64,000 nt of DNA from Tupaia tana (GCA_026018925.1 JAKSZU010000008.1:10519626-10583625), one strand, 5' to 3'. Positions 10,048 through 21,229 are shown, counted from the stretch's first letter. Notes: generated by a model not told the origin, from the letters alone. Numbers and translations: made by a program.

Positions 10048-13000
10048 AGATATTTTTTGTTACAGGGCTATGTTTACCAGAGACAGGAAATAAGAACTCA
10101 CTCTCCAGAAGGGATGGCCATAGTACAATCCTTTCTCTTTCATTCTCCTCTTGGGATTTTGGACATGCATGCACATACGCCTGGCATGAGTTTCAAGCTG
10201 CTGGGTCCAGATCTTGAACTGTGATCAGCCACATGGAAGTGTAACACCTTAAGCACCATACCAACTGCCAGCCCCTTACCAGATAGATATTTTTTTAAGT
10301 GGCTCCTGGTGGGATTTGGAATAAACTGTTGGTTTGCACATCAGGGAAGTAATAGAAGCTGATAGTGTTACCTTTTCAACAACATCACGAAGTAGAGGAA
10401 CTTCGGCATGTACAAGTACAGTCTTTCCTGCAGGACAGCATCTACTATTTTCCTGACGACATATTCTGGTTCCAGAATGGGCAAGAACAAAGAGTTGCTA
10501 GAAAAAGGAAATCCAAGTGAACAAATTAATAAAAATAGCTCAAATTAGGTATGAAAAGTTTGTAAGACATTGTCATTTATTTCTTTTTCTTCCAGATTTC
10601 ATCTCTTTCTATGACTCTCTAATTAACGTGTGAAGAATAACCTAACTAAAGTCTGTGAGGGAAAATGATAATTCTTTATTTTTTTCAAAGAATTATTTTA
10701 TCAAACTTTATTTATCTATCTATCTATTTATTTATTTATTTAAATTTGACCAGAGAGGGACAGTCCAAGAGAGGGAGAGGTAGGGAGGGAGGGAGAGAGA
10801 GAGAGAGAGAAATGCTACCTGCCAACCTTGAAAAATGATAATTGTAATGAATACACTGATGTTACCATATACATATATTTGAGTTATAGTAAACAAATGT
10901 TCTGCATGTTGTAAAGCAAGTTGCTGAAAACCAGTTGCCTGCCGACTTCATGACATGCACAGCTGGGCACCCACACCTGCTCTGAATCACGTGTTCGCGT
11001 CCCTCCAAGGTCACACACTGAAGTCTAAGCCTGCAGCGTGATGGTATTAGCGGCGGGGTCTCTAGGAGGTGGCCAGGTGTGAGGGGGAAGTCTGAGGACG
11101 GGGATTAGTGCCCTTATGAGAAGAGCAGTGAGACCGCTCACTCTCTCTCCTGTCCCCACTTGCTCCCTGCTGCGAAGTGAGGGTACAACGATGAGAAGGC
11201 AAACTGGGAAGCGTGCCCACCAGACATGGGGTCTGTGTGCAGCGCTTTCATCTGGGACTCCTAGCCTCTAGAATGTGGAAAAAGAAATGAGGGCTGTTTA
11301 AGATGCTTTGAATCTGGGATTCTGTCATGGCTGCTGTGCTAAGAAGTGCCCCTTCAGTGACTTCTAGTCCTCCTGGAGTCAGGAAGAGGACAAAATGGGA
11401 TTGGGTGCCAGAACAAGCACAGGCGGGAGAGCCTGCGAGGCGGCGGAGCAGATCCAGGGCTGCAGGCTGGTTACTAGCTGGACACTGCCTTGATAAACCA
11501 CGGGCACTCAGCTCTGTGTGCTAAACACACACATCTACTAAGAAGGACAGGACTCTGAAATCATTGATAAATCAAGCTGGGTCTTAGACAAATATCTTAG
11601 ACGATTTTAAAACACAGAACAAAACAAACAGCTATTTTTAATGTGGTTTATCTGAAATCCAAATACGTACCTGCTCTTACAACCTTCAAACATTCCAGTT
11701 CTTACAAAAAATGGGCACACAATTGTGGTTTTGATCCCCTTTTTGTTTTGGGCATACATTTCTACAAACATAGCTTCGGCAAATCCATAGGCTGCAAATT
11801 TACTTGCACAATAATCTAAAAAAGACCAACAATGATAATGTATGTTCTGAAGTCTGAAAGTACTGTTACGTTGTTCAGGACACTAATTACAACCGAGAAG
11901 CCATGACAGTTTCAGGGCTCTGCTCTCTGAGATCTCGGCCCCTCCCACAGGAAGTGAGCAGTGACTGGGGAGGACCCTGGTTGGTTGGACTCTGGGAGAG
12001 AGCGGCTGTGGGGGTCCCGCCATGGGTCACGCTAGCCAGCTTTACTTATGAGTTCATGCAGCGTCAGACCCCATTACGTGGGCACAGGACAGTCGCTGTC
12101 TCAAAAACCTTTGACCCCAATGGGCTATGAAGACATACAAAAGAAGAACAAAAGCTGTGCGGATGTAGGGATCTGCTTAAAAGAAGTCTGCAGGGTCATG
12201 AAACTCATAAGTCTTTTTTCCAACTGTAACTATTTTTTCCACTTTCAGAGAAAAACAAAGGACTGCTGCTAGCTTCCACCTTCTTTTCTTGTTATATATT
12301 GAGAATGTAAGGGAGAATGGCAAGTGGAGTTTATGTCTACTTTGAGCTTTCTGTCTTTAATCACTCTGACTTTTAGAAAAGATCTGAATAGTTTATTCAC
12401 TGAGTGAGAATGTTTGGAGAAATGGTAGTTAGGTGAGGGAGTACCATCCTGTGTCTTCCTGGACAGAGAGAGAGGCATCCTTCCCTGCTCTTTGCCATGC
12501 AGCTACTACCACCAGCAAAGTCAGGTTACAAGTGCCAGCCACGGTGGTGTGCTGCCCACAGAGAGACACCGATGTCCTCAGCAGGGTGGCTGCGGGTAAG
12601 AGGCCAGAAGGAGGGAAAGGAAAAAGAAGCTTCTAGAGTCATCTGAATAAATGCAGCTCACTGAGTCCCTCTACCCTCGAGAGTCTGACAAGTCCATATG
12701 ACTCAAGACTCAGACAATCTGTACCTTAAACTAACACCCAAGGTGGTTCTGCTGCAGGGCACTGTGGAAGTACTTAAGGTGAGCTGGTGAGAGAGTTTTG
12801 CATTTGAAGATAGAAATGCTGTGTGAGGAAAGGGGTTGATTAGAGCGATAAATATGCTTGTGTGATTTCAAGGGCTCGTGACTTATCAGATATCTAAGAG
12901 AGAGGTCATAATAACACCCAAGGCATTCTAAGAAGGATAGAGGAAGGAAGGTCCAGATTCAGGGAGTACAGGCTGGTAATAGTTTGGGTGACTGGGTGGT

Positions 13001-16000
13001 TCTGAAAAATCTATTCCTGTATCTGAGACATATTAAGCAAAGACTAGTTTTTGTGAATCTTGAACGGTGCTGCTTAGCTTGAAAGCATTAGGAGATGCCT
13101 AATGGGCAGACTGTCCCTTCTGTCATTGGAGTGTGGCTGCTGCTGTTCAGTAGGTTGAGTCTCAACGATCTTCGTAAGCTGGGATCCAGGCCATTTGTTT
13201 GAGGGTATGCCCTAGCAGGTAAGGTCAGGACTTGTGCTCCTCCTGGAGCCAGCTCCCAAGCTCAGCCCCCTTGCTTCCCAGCATCATTGAGAAGTCAGTT
13301 GGCTGTTGCTAGAAATGTGAAAATGGCTACCACTTCTTGCAGGGCTTCAAGCAATGGAAAGGCATGGAGGTTAATTTTAGATTTATTGGAAAACTTGCTT
13401 CAAACTTATAGCAGATCACTTAATGGAAACTTCAGAAGGTAGGGCAGTTCTCCTTACCACACTAATCCCTTTAAGAGGTGAATTTGGGGGGACAGTGTTG
13501 TTCTGATCACTTCTGCAAAAAATATCGGTGAGGTCTCTCTCTGTCTTTTAAACTCAGTGGATTGCATAAGGCCTAAAGATTCCCAAGGACAGAGTCCAAC
13601 TTCATTTAAGTGTATCTAGTGTATCTGATAGACAGCTTGCTACACAATAGAATCCTCAAGCAAGTGTCTCATGAACCATACTTCTGAGTTTATTACCCTT
13701 TATTATTAGTGCATTGAGCTGATTATTCAGAACTCTTGCCTAAGTTAAAGTGGTGAGAAATTTCGCAATTGTGAAATAGTGCATTCTCTTACCTGCCAGC
13801 CCATTAACTCCAATTAATCCAGCTGAACTTGAAATGCAGACCAAATGTCCATGGTCATTAGCAATCATGGCAGGTAGAAAGGCTTTATAAGTCTATGAAG
13901 AGCAAAGGGAAGCGTATAATGTTTAATACCGCATTGTGTACTTTTCTCAGCTATTTACATGATCATTGCAATTAAAGCATTTTTAACCTGCTAAATCAAA
14001 TTTCCTGTGTAATTCCCCTATTACTAAAAATGATTTATTCAGTTTCATATTTTTGCTCGTATTTGACTTTCAGTAACATAATATTATGACAATAACGAAG
14101 TAGAATGGGAAAATCTTAGCTGTGGCAGTCGTAATCCAAAAACTACAAAGACTGCTTGAGGATGTGATTATTTAGGCTTAAACTGCCTCTCCCCCCACCT
14201 TAATTTGGCATTTCAAATTTTCCCTACATATTGTTTACAGGACACCCTGAGGTTGGCTTCCATTTAAAAAGAATACTTTGCTTCAAACTCATCTCTACTT
14301 CTTTGAATAATAGTTTCTTATTTTTATTCCATTTTGTAACACAGAATGTAGGAAAGGTGGTCCAGAGGTACTCTGTGGCTCAGGACTGTAGTACCCCTGG
14401 AGAAAGTAGGGAAAGGAGAGAGAACTGAACTTGGGAGAAGATGTCTTCTGCAACAGAGAAGTAATTAACCATAGAGGAAGACAACGAGGAGGGAAGAAAC
14501 GGCATCTCTCGCAAAGGCCAAACACCTTTGGTCTGCCTGCCTGGCAACAAGTTTCAGAGAGAAACTTACATGTTGGGAGAGGTGACACATCACAACAGAC
14601 AAAGGAGGCCACAGGGCACCTTCCACAGCACCCTGTGTTCGCGTCTCTGAGGAGCTACTGCCCTGCTCAGCTGGGGCCGTGGCTGTCGGTAGCGCTCTGA
14701 CCTCTACCAGTAAGTCACTAGCTCTTTGGGTGGCAGTGTGCAGGTGTTCAAAGATTGTACGTGAACTTGCTTAAAGTCTAAAACTGCAAAATCTGCCTTT
14801 ATTTTATAGGCCAATAGGATTGTAGATAATCAAGAAAAAACAAACAAACAAAAAAAAAAAACACTTCTAAATGCCAGAGTAATTTTACTTTTGTTACGAG
14901 GAGAAAAAATAATTACCCATAATAGTGCTTTGAAATTCACATCAAATAACTTTTCCAAATTCTCATCTGGGCAGTCCAGGAAGTTTTTGCCTATTACGAT
15001 TCCGGCATTGTTGATCAGAATGGAGACATTGCCTACTTCTTTTTTAACCTGAATGGAGTAACAAGAGCAATAGCACTAAGGCAATAATTCCTTATACGAT
15101 TTAGGTTTTATTTTCCATAGTCTGATTTTTTCTTATTCCTTTAAACTCAGACCTTATAACAAAGTTCATTTTATTTCCTTTGTTGACCTTACAGTATGCC
15201 AGAGATCCAATCCTGATGTTTTTCTTTTCAACTCTTCTTTGTTAAGATGGTCCCAATGTTGAAAGGCTACTTACTTCTACAATTAGGAATTTTTTTCCCC
15301 GCACACTCCTCACCCCAGGATGAGTGTGCTTGCCAGAGAGAGACAGCGAGACAGAGAGGAAGAGGGAGAAGGAGACACTGCAAGCCATTCTACATTTCTC
15401 TATCTTGTTGGAGTTTGGGGCATGCATGCACATGCACCCAGTGTGTTTTTCAAGCCACTGGTTCCAGGATTTGAACTGCAGTTAGTCTTGTGGGATTTGG
15501 CTTTCTTAAACAGTAGGCCATGAGGCCAGCCCTACAGCTTTTCTTGTCAAAACCTGGGATCAGCAACTTTGTTCTATGCTCTGTGTAAGTGGCATATCAT
15601 TTTAATCAATGTAAGGGGACAGAAGAATAGCTTTATCATAGCCATGTGTCATATATTGGGTCACTGGAAAGGTCATGATGCATTTTTGCACAGAAAATGG
15701 GTCATGATTTTTCCGACAACCCAATAGACCAAGATTTAACACATTTGGGGAGGGGGTGGAGTAAGGGACCAAGGAAGGAAGAGGGTGATAGACATCTCAG
15801 ACACGTAGCACAGCATGAGTTCTGTGAGCGGAGGGTTGCAGTGGATTCTGTTGGATGCTGTAATATTGGTCACGGTAGGAAATAACAATCTGGAGCTTTC
15901 CCTTATCGCAGTTTCAGTGGGGGACCCTGGCTCTTATAGGAAAAGTGGGCACAGAATTTTCCAGGATGGTGAAGGAAGCAGTCCTGTCCCTCTGCTCTCC

Positions 16001-19000
16001 CGGTAGTCTGAATTTCATCACTGTAATTCATTTCACACCACAGGGCCCTGGACTCGAGAGTCAGAGGGAGCTGCCCACTACAGCCAGATGTACTGTGGAC
16101 GAGGCTCACACAGCACCAGTGACCTCTCCAGCTGTGTATGTGCACGTGTGTACACTCGTGTGTGTACCTGCACCTGTGCGTGGTGTCAGGAGAACATACC
16201 ACTACGGCCTGGTGGGAATTGTCATCATCCTCATCTACTGTTGGGGAAGGTGTGGGCCCTCGTGTGGGGGTCAGGCTGTGCTAGGTGAAATTTGGGATTA
16301 AGAAAGAACTATGAGAACCTCACATGTGATGTTAGAGTTGTCAGATAAAAATCACTGGGATCAATTTAACATATCATCTGGAGAGTTGCTAAAATATTTT
16401 GTCAGATCCAACCTCAATTGTAGTCAAGGTTAGAAACAACTAGCTAAGCCTCATATGAGGCAAAATAGAAAGTTAGGAAGATGTGGGCAGAGGATGGCAC
16501 AGGGGCATTAGAAGCTGATATCCTGGCTCAGGGTCAGGGATGGCAAAGTGAGGGGTCACAAAGCAGGAAATGAACAGGTACACTTCCTTGATTTGGTAAC
16601 TGCAAATAACACAATAAAATGCTCACACTCGAAATGAGAATAAACTTGTGGGCACTGCATTGTTTTATAAGGGCCCAGGTATAACATCTAAAACAGAATG
16701 CAATGGATTCTAATTTTGATGATTTTTAAAAAGTTGCTATAGGGCACATGTACTCCTGAGAGAGAGAGACAGAGAGAGAGAGAGAGAACACCTCCCCAGC
16801 AGGATGATCACACCATGACTCCATTCTCCACTCAGGATTTTGGGCATGCATGCACACATGCCTGGCATGTTTTTCAAGCTGCCAGGTCTGAGACTCAAAC
16901 CATGCAGTCGGCCGTGTGGAATCCAGCTGCCTAAGCCACCATGCCATGTGGCTGGCCCCAGATTCTAGTTTTTTTTTTGGAGAGGTTTTTGCTATAGGGC
17001 GCATGGGCTCACCAGACAGACAGAGAGAGACAGAGAGACAGAAAGCGAGAAATCACCCCCCAGGAAGGGATGGCCACGCCACAATCCCTTCTCCTCCATT
17101 CTCCTCTCAGGATCTTGGGCACGCACGCACACGCGCCCGGCGTTGAGTTTAAGCCACCGGGTTCAGGACTTGAACTGTGGTCAACCACGTGGAACTCCAG
17201 CAACATAGCCATTACGCTAACTGCTGGTCCCCCAGATTCTAGTTTTTAGCTAACTTTCTTTCCTTGCATCCATTATTCTCCCTATCGTAAGAGTGAGGCA
17301 ACAGTTCATTTGACCCTGAATGGCAACTCTCACAGGACGCACACGAGCTGTGCCTCTCTCTTTGTTGGAATTTCCCTGCTCATACCTATGTCATGAAAGC
17401 AAGATCCCACTATAAGGTCCTTGCCATGCCTGTCAGTGTCCAATTCTCGTCTGCCAGGATGGCTGATTTGAATTTCCCAAGTACTGCTTACTAGTGGTAG
17501 CTGGCACTAGAAACAGAGATGCTCCTATCAGTGATCATGCGGTTTAAGGCATGAAACAGTCATGTCATGTGATCTTGAATATTGGGAATCAGCCATCAAT
17601 TTTACAGATGCTGTCAATAAATTCCCGTGTTTAGTCATTTTTGTTGTTGTTAAATGTAACAAAGCAGTCAAAGGTATGCCTAGTCAAATTGATTCAGACT
17701 TGTCTTATCTAAGGGCTGCAGTCATTAAATATATAAAGGCCAGTCAATGGTGCAGCAGGAAGGCATTGCTCTGTGACTCTGGACCCATGGAAGGTCCTGG
17801 GTGTGCAGTCCAGGCCTCGCTCTACAGGCTGCTCAGGTTGGGGCTGGATCATGGTGGAAGAACACTGTTGTGGGTGTCTATGACTCTTTCATGAAAGAAA
17901 TAAAATAAAAATAATGTAGTTAGGACACTTTCACATGCCACATCAAGGACAAGAGACAGCTTCATAGTTCTAGTGTTTATTGTTCAAAATAACCTCTCTT
18001 CCCAGGTGCCAAGTAGCAAGGCTGAACTTTATGAACTCAGGGCTAAGCTGTGATCTAAGGATACAAGCTTTCCAAGTCACTGAAGACCCAGAGGCAATGA
18101 AACACTGTTGTCACACTCTGAAAATTTTCCTTTCCATCATTGTCTATTGCGTACTTCTTCAAAACCCTCTGGGACTTTTCTGCCACCCAGAATAAGAAGT
18201 ACAAAGGTTGGTTTAAAAGGGTGGGGGGGGGGTGCTTTCTGAGTTCAGAAGAGCACGTGATTCCTTCTCTTCAAGCCCCTAGACTAATAAAAGCTGAACT
18301 ACAAGCTAGTCATCTGACCTGTTTGACCATTTCTGAAGCCTAGGAGAAAGGGTGGGTAATTATTTAGAGAATGCTTCTTGCTAATGTGACACCTATTGAA
18401 GGCTTTTAGTGCTCAGATATGACCTGGAGTTTGCCTAAGACTGGCCTGGGGAGTCTGTAGTCAGTATAAATCAATGTGTCAGGTGAGCGGCTCCTGGCAT
18501 GAAAATAGCTGAATTGTGAGGCTGGTCACAGCAGAGACTATGAGTCGGCTACCCTTGGAAGGTGGTTCCAGCCTAAACATGTGTGAACTTGTTGGGGGTG
18601 GATCTTCAGACTGTACTCAGCAGTCTCTGAGTGGAGATGGTGGGAACAGAGATATACATGTAAAGACACACTTAAAAACCAAAACTCCCCGTCAGCGACC
18701 TGCAACTCTTTCCACTCTGGTGTGATAGGAAGCAGCAAAGGGATTGTGGGTGAGCCTAGAAGCCGTGACAGAACGTCACATATAGTTGGTTACCTGTAGC
18801 AGGTTCATCTGGCTCCTCCCTTCTCACTAACTTGGGCAATTCTGGGGGCCACAAAGTGGCCCAGGAGAGGGATGTGCAGGGTATGCATGCCAATGTGAAG
18901 GCACAGAAATCCTTAGGAGGGGAAGGTACATGCCTCCATAAATTAAGACACTCCCAGTTGTCAGCATATTGGAGCTCTGGGTTCCTGAACGCTTTCTTTA

Positions 19001-20294
19001 TATGTGCATCTGTATAATCACCAAAGAAGCAATGTAGTTTAGCAGATTTTTTTTTTTCTTGAGAATTCATTTAGTTCTTTATTTTGCTATAGGGTGTGTG
19101 CACTTGCCGAGACATGGAGAGAGACATAGATAGAAAGCAAGAAATCATCCCCACCAGGGAGGATGGCCATGCTGCGATCCCTTCTCTTCTCTTCCTCTCT
19201 TAGGATTTTGGGCATGCATGCACAAGCTGCCAGATCTGGGACTCAAACCAAAGTAATATTTTTATTTTCTTAAGAAAAACACAGTTGGGGACCAGCAGAT
19301 GGAGTAATGGTTACATCTCTGAATTCCCAATCAACCATAGTTCGAGTCCTGGACCTGGAGGCTTACAACTCATGCTGGGCATGTGTGTGTGCATGTCCAA
19401 AATCCCAAGAACAGAGGAGAAGGGATTGCTACATGGTCATCCCACCTGGGGAGGGGGCGGTTTTTCACTTTCTGTCTCTCTCTCTCTCTCTCTAGCGAGC
19501 ACACACACCCAATAGCAAAAACCTCTATTAAAAAAGAAAAAAAAAAAGAAAGAAAAACACAGTTGGAGAAAGGTATTGTGGCAAGAGGATATTGCCTAGG
19601 TTCAAATTCAAACTAAATATGATTTCAAACTGCCTCAGTCAAGCACCAGCTCTGTAACTCTGGGCAGGGTATTTAATATCTGTGTCTTGGTTTCTTTATT
19701 TTCAAAGAATGTTAGCGCCACTACTTATCCGGTGAGGGGCACTAATACCGTCAGTACAGTGCAGGGGTAAGGAACACACACCTATGAGCCAATGAGCTCA
19801 AGTACCAGCTGTGGCTTGTTACTTATTAGCTGTGCGTGTGTGTTTTTTAAATTCTTCTTCTTTTTACATTTAATCACTGTATATCATTGCTGCATACAAA
19901 ATGAGTTTTCTCAGCATAAATATACTGTGTATTAGCCCAGTCAAAATCAGTGCCTTACACATTGTCATCAGTGGCCACACAGCTGCCCTAAGCCTGTCTC
20001 AGTCTCATTTGTTGTTGGTTTTTTATTTTTTTATTTTTTGAGAGGTTGTTGCTATAGGGCACATGTGCTCACCAGAAAGACAGAGAGACAGAGAGACAGA
20101 AAGCGAGAAATCACCCCCCAGGGGAGATGGCCACGCCTCAATCCCTTCTACTCAATTCTCCTTGTGGGATCTTGGACACACACAAACATACACATGCCTG
20201 GCATGAGTTTAAGCCACTGGGTATGGGACTTGAACTGTGGTCGACTACATGGGAGTCCAGTGACATAGCCATCATGCCAACTGCTGGTCCTTGC

Positions 20295-20329
<35 letters not shown>

Positions 20330-20736
20330 TTTGAGAGGTTTTCGCTATAGGGCGCGTGCGCTCGCCAGACAGAGAGAGACATAGAGACAGAAAGCGAGAA
20401 ATCACCCCCCAGGGGGGATGGTCACGCCGCAATCCCTTCTCCTCCATTCTCCTTTCAGGATCTTGGGCACACACGCACATGCGCTCAGCGTGAGTTTTAA
20501 GCCACTGGGTCTGTGACGCGAACCGCGGTCGACTACGTGGGAGTCCAGCGACATAGCCATTACGCTAACTGCTGGTTCCCCCTGCTTATTTGTGAAGTGG
20601 GAATACTAGTGGGTTTTACTTTATAGGGTTTTGACATCACACATACATGGGTACCTAGTGCAGTGTCTTGCATGCAGAACTCCAAAATCCTAAAATTCCT
20701 ACTTCCCCCATATATATAACTTATATATATATGTAC

Positions 20737-20769
<33 letters not shown>

Positions 20770-21229
20770 TAAATACATATCATATATAATTAATTAAGGA
20801 GACATCAGAGACAGGCAAATAAACAACTAACCTGATATATTCCAAGTACTTAGGGTTTTTATGGCACCCCCAAAGCAATAATCATCCGAGGTTTACCTGC
20901 TCGGCCACTCGATACACTTCTTCCCTTTGACTGCAGTCACAGGTGTAGGCATGAACTCTCGTGGCTCCAGCTTTCTGAACCATCTTGCACGTTTCCTCAT
21001 TTCCCTCCTTATTGATATCCCAGAGGACAAGCACAGCTCCCAGGTGGGCAAAGTGCAAAGCTAAGAGCCTTCCCAGTCCGCTCCCAGTGCCTGTTATGAG
21101 GACAATTTCCCCAGCAATGTTCTTCCGTGGCTTTCCGATTAAGCTGAAAACCATAGCTTCCAAAACAGAAAACAGTACTTTTCCTACTAAAATGAGTAAG
21201 TCCTTTGCTGACTTCGTGTTGGAAGACAT
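6360..21229 (-). CDS. SDR16C5: SDR16C-family retinol dehydrogenase, six coding exons
   Basis: Short-chain dehydrogenase/reductase of the RDHE2 type, expected to oxidise all-trans-retinol to retinaldehyde with NAD at ER or lipid-droplet membranes. The coding segments are 20897-21229, 14917-15048, 13793-13892, 11671-11815, 10372-10497 and 6360-6453. Together they make 930 bp, an open frame of 309 codons plus stop, the same length I recall for human SDR16C5. All internal junctions are GT-AG and phases agree. Seen in the protein: hydrophobic N-terminal helix (about residues 11-31), cofactor motif TGTGSGLG (46-53), NNAG (124-127), catalytic serine cluster CISSSAG (174-180), YCASK (Y190, K194), and a lysine-rich C-terminus QKKKN. 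No breaks were found. The family call is secure. The choice of SDR16C5 over its tandem paralogue SDR16C6 is from remembered sequence and is less certain. Confidence 0.9.
6678..6756 (+). repeat. (GTTT)n(CTTT)n(T)n tract
   Basis: Seven GTTT units run directly into about ten CTTT units and a T run. This is the expanded A-tail of the adjacent minus-strand SINE. Confidence 0.9.
6757..7011 (-). mobile_element. A-family tRNA SINE
   Basis: Near-consensus copy with CpG-rich head (GGACGCGAACTGCGGTCGAC) and ending GCTAACTGCTGGTTCCCC. Confidence 0.85.
7030..7210 (+). repeat. MIR-like remnant
   Basis: CTGAAACCCTAGCTCTGCCA...CAGGCCTGTTTCTCATGTGTGAAATGAGG matches the MIR core and tail pattern. Confidence 0.45.
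7505..7735 (-). mobile_element. A-family tRNA SINE, head truncated
   Basis: Body and tail are recognisable (CATAAGGTGTGTGCACTTGCC, GAAAGAGAGAGAG, CTGCAGTCCCTTCTCCTC). The tRNA-like head is lost. Confidence 0.65.
7901..8180 (+). mobile_element. A/B-family SINE with (TG)n expansion
   Basis: Head GGCCAGCAGGTGTGTGATGGTTAAGG, internal (TG)16 at 7992-8023, body to CCTATGGCAAAAATC and a long A tail. Confidence 0.75.
8229..8300. mobile_element. palindromic MITE copy 1
   Basis: 72 bp flanked by TA on both sides, with imperfect inverted ends (CTGAGTCACTGAGAAAGTCATGATG / CATCATGATTTTTCTGATGACTTAA). Homologous to 15656-15724 and 60344-60413. Confidence 0.75.
8301..9050. other. no recognised feature apart from a MIR-like piece near 8.40 kb
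   Basis: AAATGAGGAAACTGAAGCCTGGGGATAAAAGAGC resembles a minus-strand MIR. The rest is unassigned intron. Confidence 0.4.
9052..9285 (-). mobile_element. A-family tRNA SINE, diverged
   Basis: GTTTTTGTCATAGGATGTGTATGCTCATGAGAGACAG...GTGCCACCTGTTGTCCCC. Confidence 0.7.
9749..9995 (+). mobile_element. A-family tRNA SINE
   Basis: GGGACCAGCAGATGGCGTAATGG head, GGTTCAAGTCC B box, CCTATAGCAAAAATC end. Confidence 0.8.
10018..10275 (-). mobile_element. A-family tRNA SINE
   Basis: Long T run, GTTACAGGGCTATG, GATGGCCATAGTACAATCC and head ending CAACTGCCAGCCCC. Confidence 0.75.
10372..10497 (-). CDS. SDR16C5: SDR16C5-like coding exon 5
   Basis: 126 bp, acceptor TTTCTAG and donor GTAACA. It encodes [20 protein letters not shown] followed by [11 protein letters not shown], the C-terminal amphipathic and hydrophobic part typical of the subfamily. 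Confidence 0.9.
10700..10815 (-). repeat. B-family SINE tail fragment with (TCTA)/(TTTA) and GA repeats
   Basis: TTTATTTAAATTTGACCAGAGAGGGACAG is the reverse complement of the B-family ending (CTCTGGTCAAATTAAAATAAA). Confidence 0.55.
10985..11300 (+). repeat. ancient LTR-like (MaLR-type) remnant
   Basis: GTGATGGTATTAGCGGCGGGG and GGGATTAGTGCCCTTATGAGAAG align with the remnant at 2.85 kb. Confidence 0.45.
11671..11815 (-). CDS. SDR16C5: SDR16C5-like coding exon 4
   Basis: 145 bp, acceptor TTTTTTAG and donor GTACGT. It carries the catalytic YCASK and the [14 protein letters not shown] segment that follows the active site in SDR16C proteins. It ends two bases into a codon completed by the next exon. 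Confidence 0.92.
11816..13792 (-). other. intron between coding exons 3 and 4
   Basis: About 2 kb of unique-looking sequence with no SINE or LTR that I recognise, unusual for this window. No conserved element could be judged by eye. Confidence 0.8.
13793..13892 (-). CDS. SDR16C5: SDR16C5-like coding exon 3 (residues 156-188)
   Basis: 100 bp, acceptor CATAG and donor GTAAG. It encodes [10 protein letters not shown], then [12 protein letters not shown] with the catalytic serine. It ends one base into the codon that exon 4 completes. Confidence 0.92.
13893..14916 (-). other. intron between coding exons 2 and 3
   Basis: About 1 kb, no recognised repeats apart from a short A-rich tract near 14.84 kb. 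Confidence 0.8.
14917..15048 (-). CDS. SDR16C5: SDR16C5-like coding exon 2 (residues 112-155)
   Basis: 132 bp, phase 0 at both ends, acceptor AG before GTTAAAAAAG and donor GTAATT after TGG. It encodes the [11 protein letters not shown] beta-strand with the structural asparagine of the SDR active site, then [10 protein letters not shown]. Confidence 0.92.
15297..15535 (-). mobile_element. A-family tRNA SINE, diverged
   Basis: GAGTGTGCTTGCCAGAGAGAGACAGCGAGACAG body and head ending CCATGAGGCCAGCCC. Confidence 0.65.
15656..15724. mobile_element. palindromic MITE copy 2 (best preserved)
   Basis: 69 bp from TTGGGTCACTGG to TTCCGACAACCCAA, flanked by TA (15654-15655, 15725-15726). The ends are inverted repeats and the loop is about TTTTGCACAG. 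TA duplication and terminal repeats indicate mariner/Tc1-type mobilisation. Confidence 0.8.
16725..16960 (-). mobile_element. A-family tRNA SINE, diverged
   Basis: GTTGCTATAGGGCACATGTACTCCTGAGAGAG... to CCACCATGCCATGTGGCTGGCCCC. It sits directly beside a younger copy of the same orientation. Confidence 0.75.
16968..17232 (-). mobile_element. A-family tRNA SINE
   Basis: Near-consensus copy. The short sequence CAGATTCTAGTTTT recurs on both sides (about 16958 and 17232), a likely target duplication. Confidence 0.85.
17738..17910 (+). mobile_element. C-family SINE, plus strand
   Basis: CCAGTCAATGGTGCAGCAGG head, GGGCTGGATCATGGTGG and tail AAAGAAATAAAATAAAAATAA. Confidence 0.6.
19055..19252 (-). 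mobile_element. A-family tRNA SINE, head truncated
   Basis: TTTTGCTATAGGGTGTGTGCACTTGCC to GGGACTCAAACC. The 5' head is missing. Confidence 0.7.
19289..19545 (+). mobile_element. A-family tRNA SINE
   Basis: GGGACCAGCAGATGGAGTAATGG, B box GTTCGAGTCC, end AATAGCAAAAACC plus an A-rich tail. AACACAGTTGG at both sides is a probable target duplication. Confidence 0.85.
19580..19830 (+). repeat. MIR-like remnants
   Basis: CAAGCACCAGCTCTGTAACTCTGGGCAGGGTATTTAATATCTGTGTC matches the MIR pattern. A second weak copy lies at about 19.76-19.83 kb. Confidence 0.55.
20020..20291 (-). mobile_element. A-family tRNA SINE
   Basis: GAGAGGTTGTTGCTATAGGGCACATG... to CAACTGCTGGTCC. Confidence 0.85.
20293..20580 (-). 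mobile_element. A-family tRNA SINE, CpG-rich
   Basis: (TTTA)9 tail at 20297-20333, then a near-consensus copy with many intact CpGs, ending GCTAACTGCTGGTTCCCC. A young copy placed tandemly with the preceding one. Confidence 0.85.
20700..20782. repeat. (TA)n microsatellite
   Basis: Alternating TA with GTACATA interruptions, about 130 bases from the splice donor of coding exon 1. Confidence 0.9.
20897..21229 (-). CDS. SDR16C5: SDR16C5-like coding exon 1 (residues 1-111)
   Basis: Starts MSSNTKS and carries the membrane helix, the Rossmann TGTGSGLG motif and the LWDIN loop that ends the second beta strand. It ends in CAG followed by donor GTAAAC, phase 0. A pyrimidine-rich stretch and AG lie 7 bases upstream of the ATG (AG at 21237-21238), so the true exon probably runs to 21236 and an upstream non-coding exon exists. 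Confidence 0.92.

Larger units (their letters stand above)
6454..10371 (-). other. intron between coding exons 5 and 6
   Basis: Non-coding. It holds a mononucleotide/tetranucleotide tract, a MIR-like remnant, six tRNA-derived SINE copies on both strands and one MITE. The rest is unassigned sequence. Confidence 0.85.
10498..11670 (-). other. intron between coding exons 4 and 5
   Basis: Holds a short B-family SINE fragment near 10.7-10.8 kb and an ancient LTR-like remnant near 11.0-11.3 kb. Nothing coding was seen. Confidence 0.85.
15049..20896 (-). other. intron between coding exons 1 and 2
   Basis: The largest intron, about 5.8 kb. It holds seven A-family SINEs (three as closely adjacent pairs), one C-family SINE, one MITE, MIR-like remnants and a TA-rich microsatellite about 130 bases from the donor of coding exon 1. 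Confidence 0.8.

Noticed and set aside
16000..16301. Overlapping open frames near a TG/CA-rich stretch
   Set aside because: Low-complexity codons and no family resemblance. Lies within an intron of the SDR16C gene.
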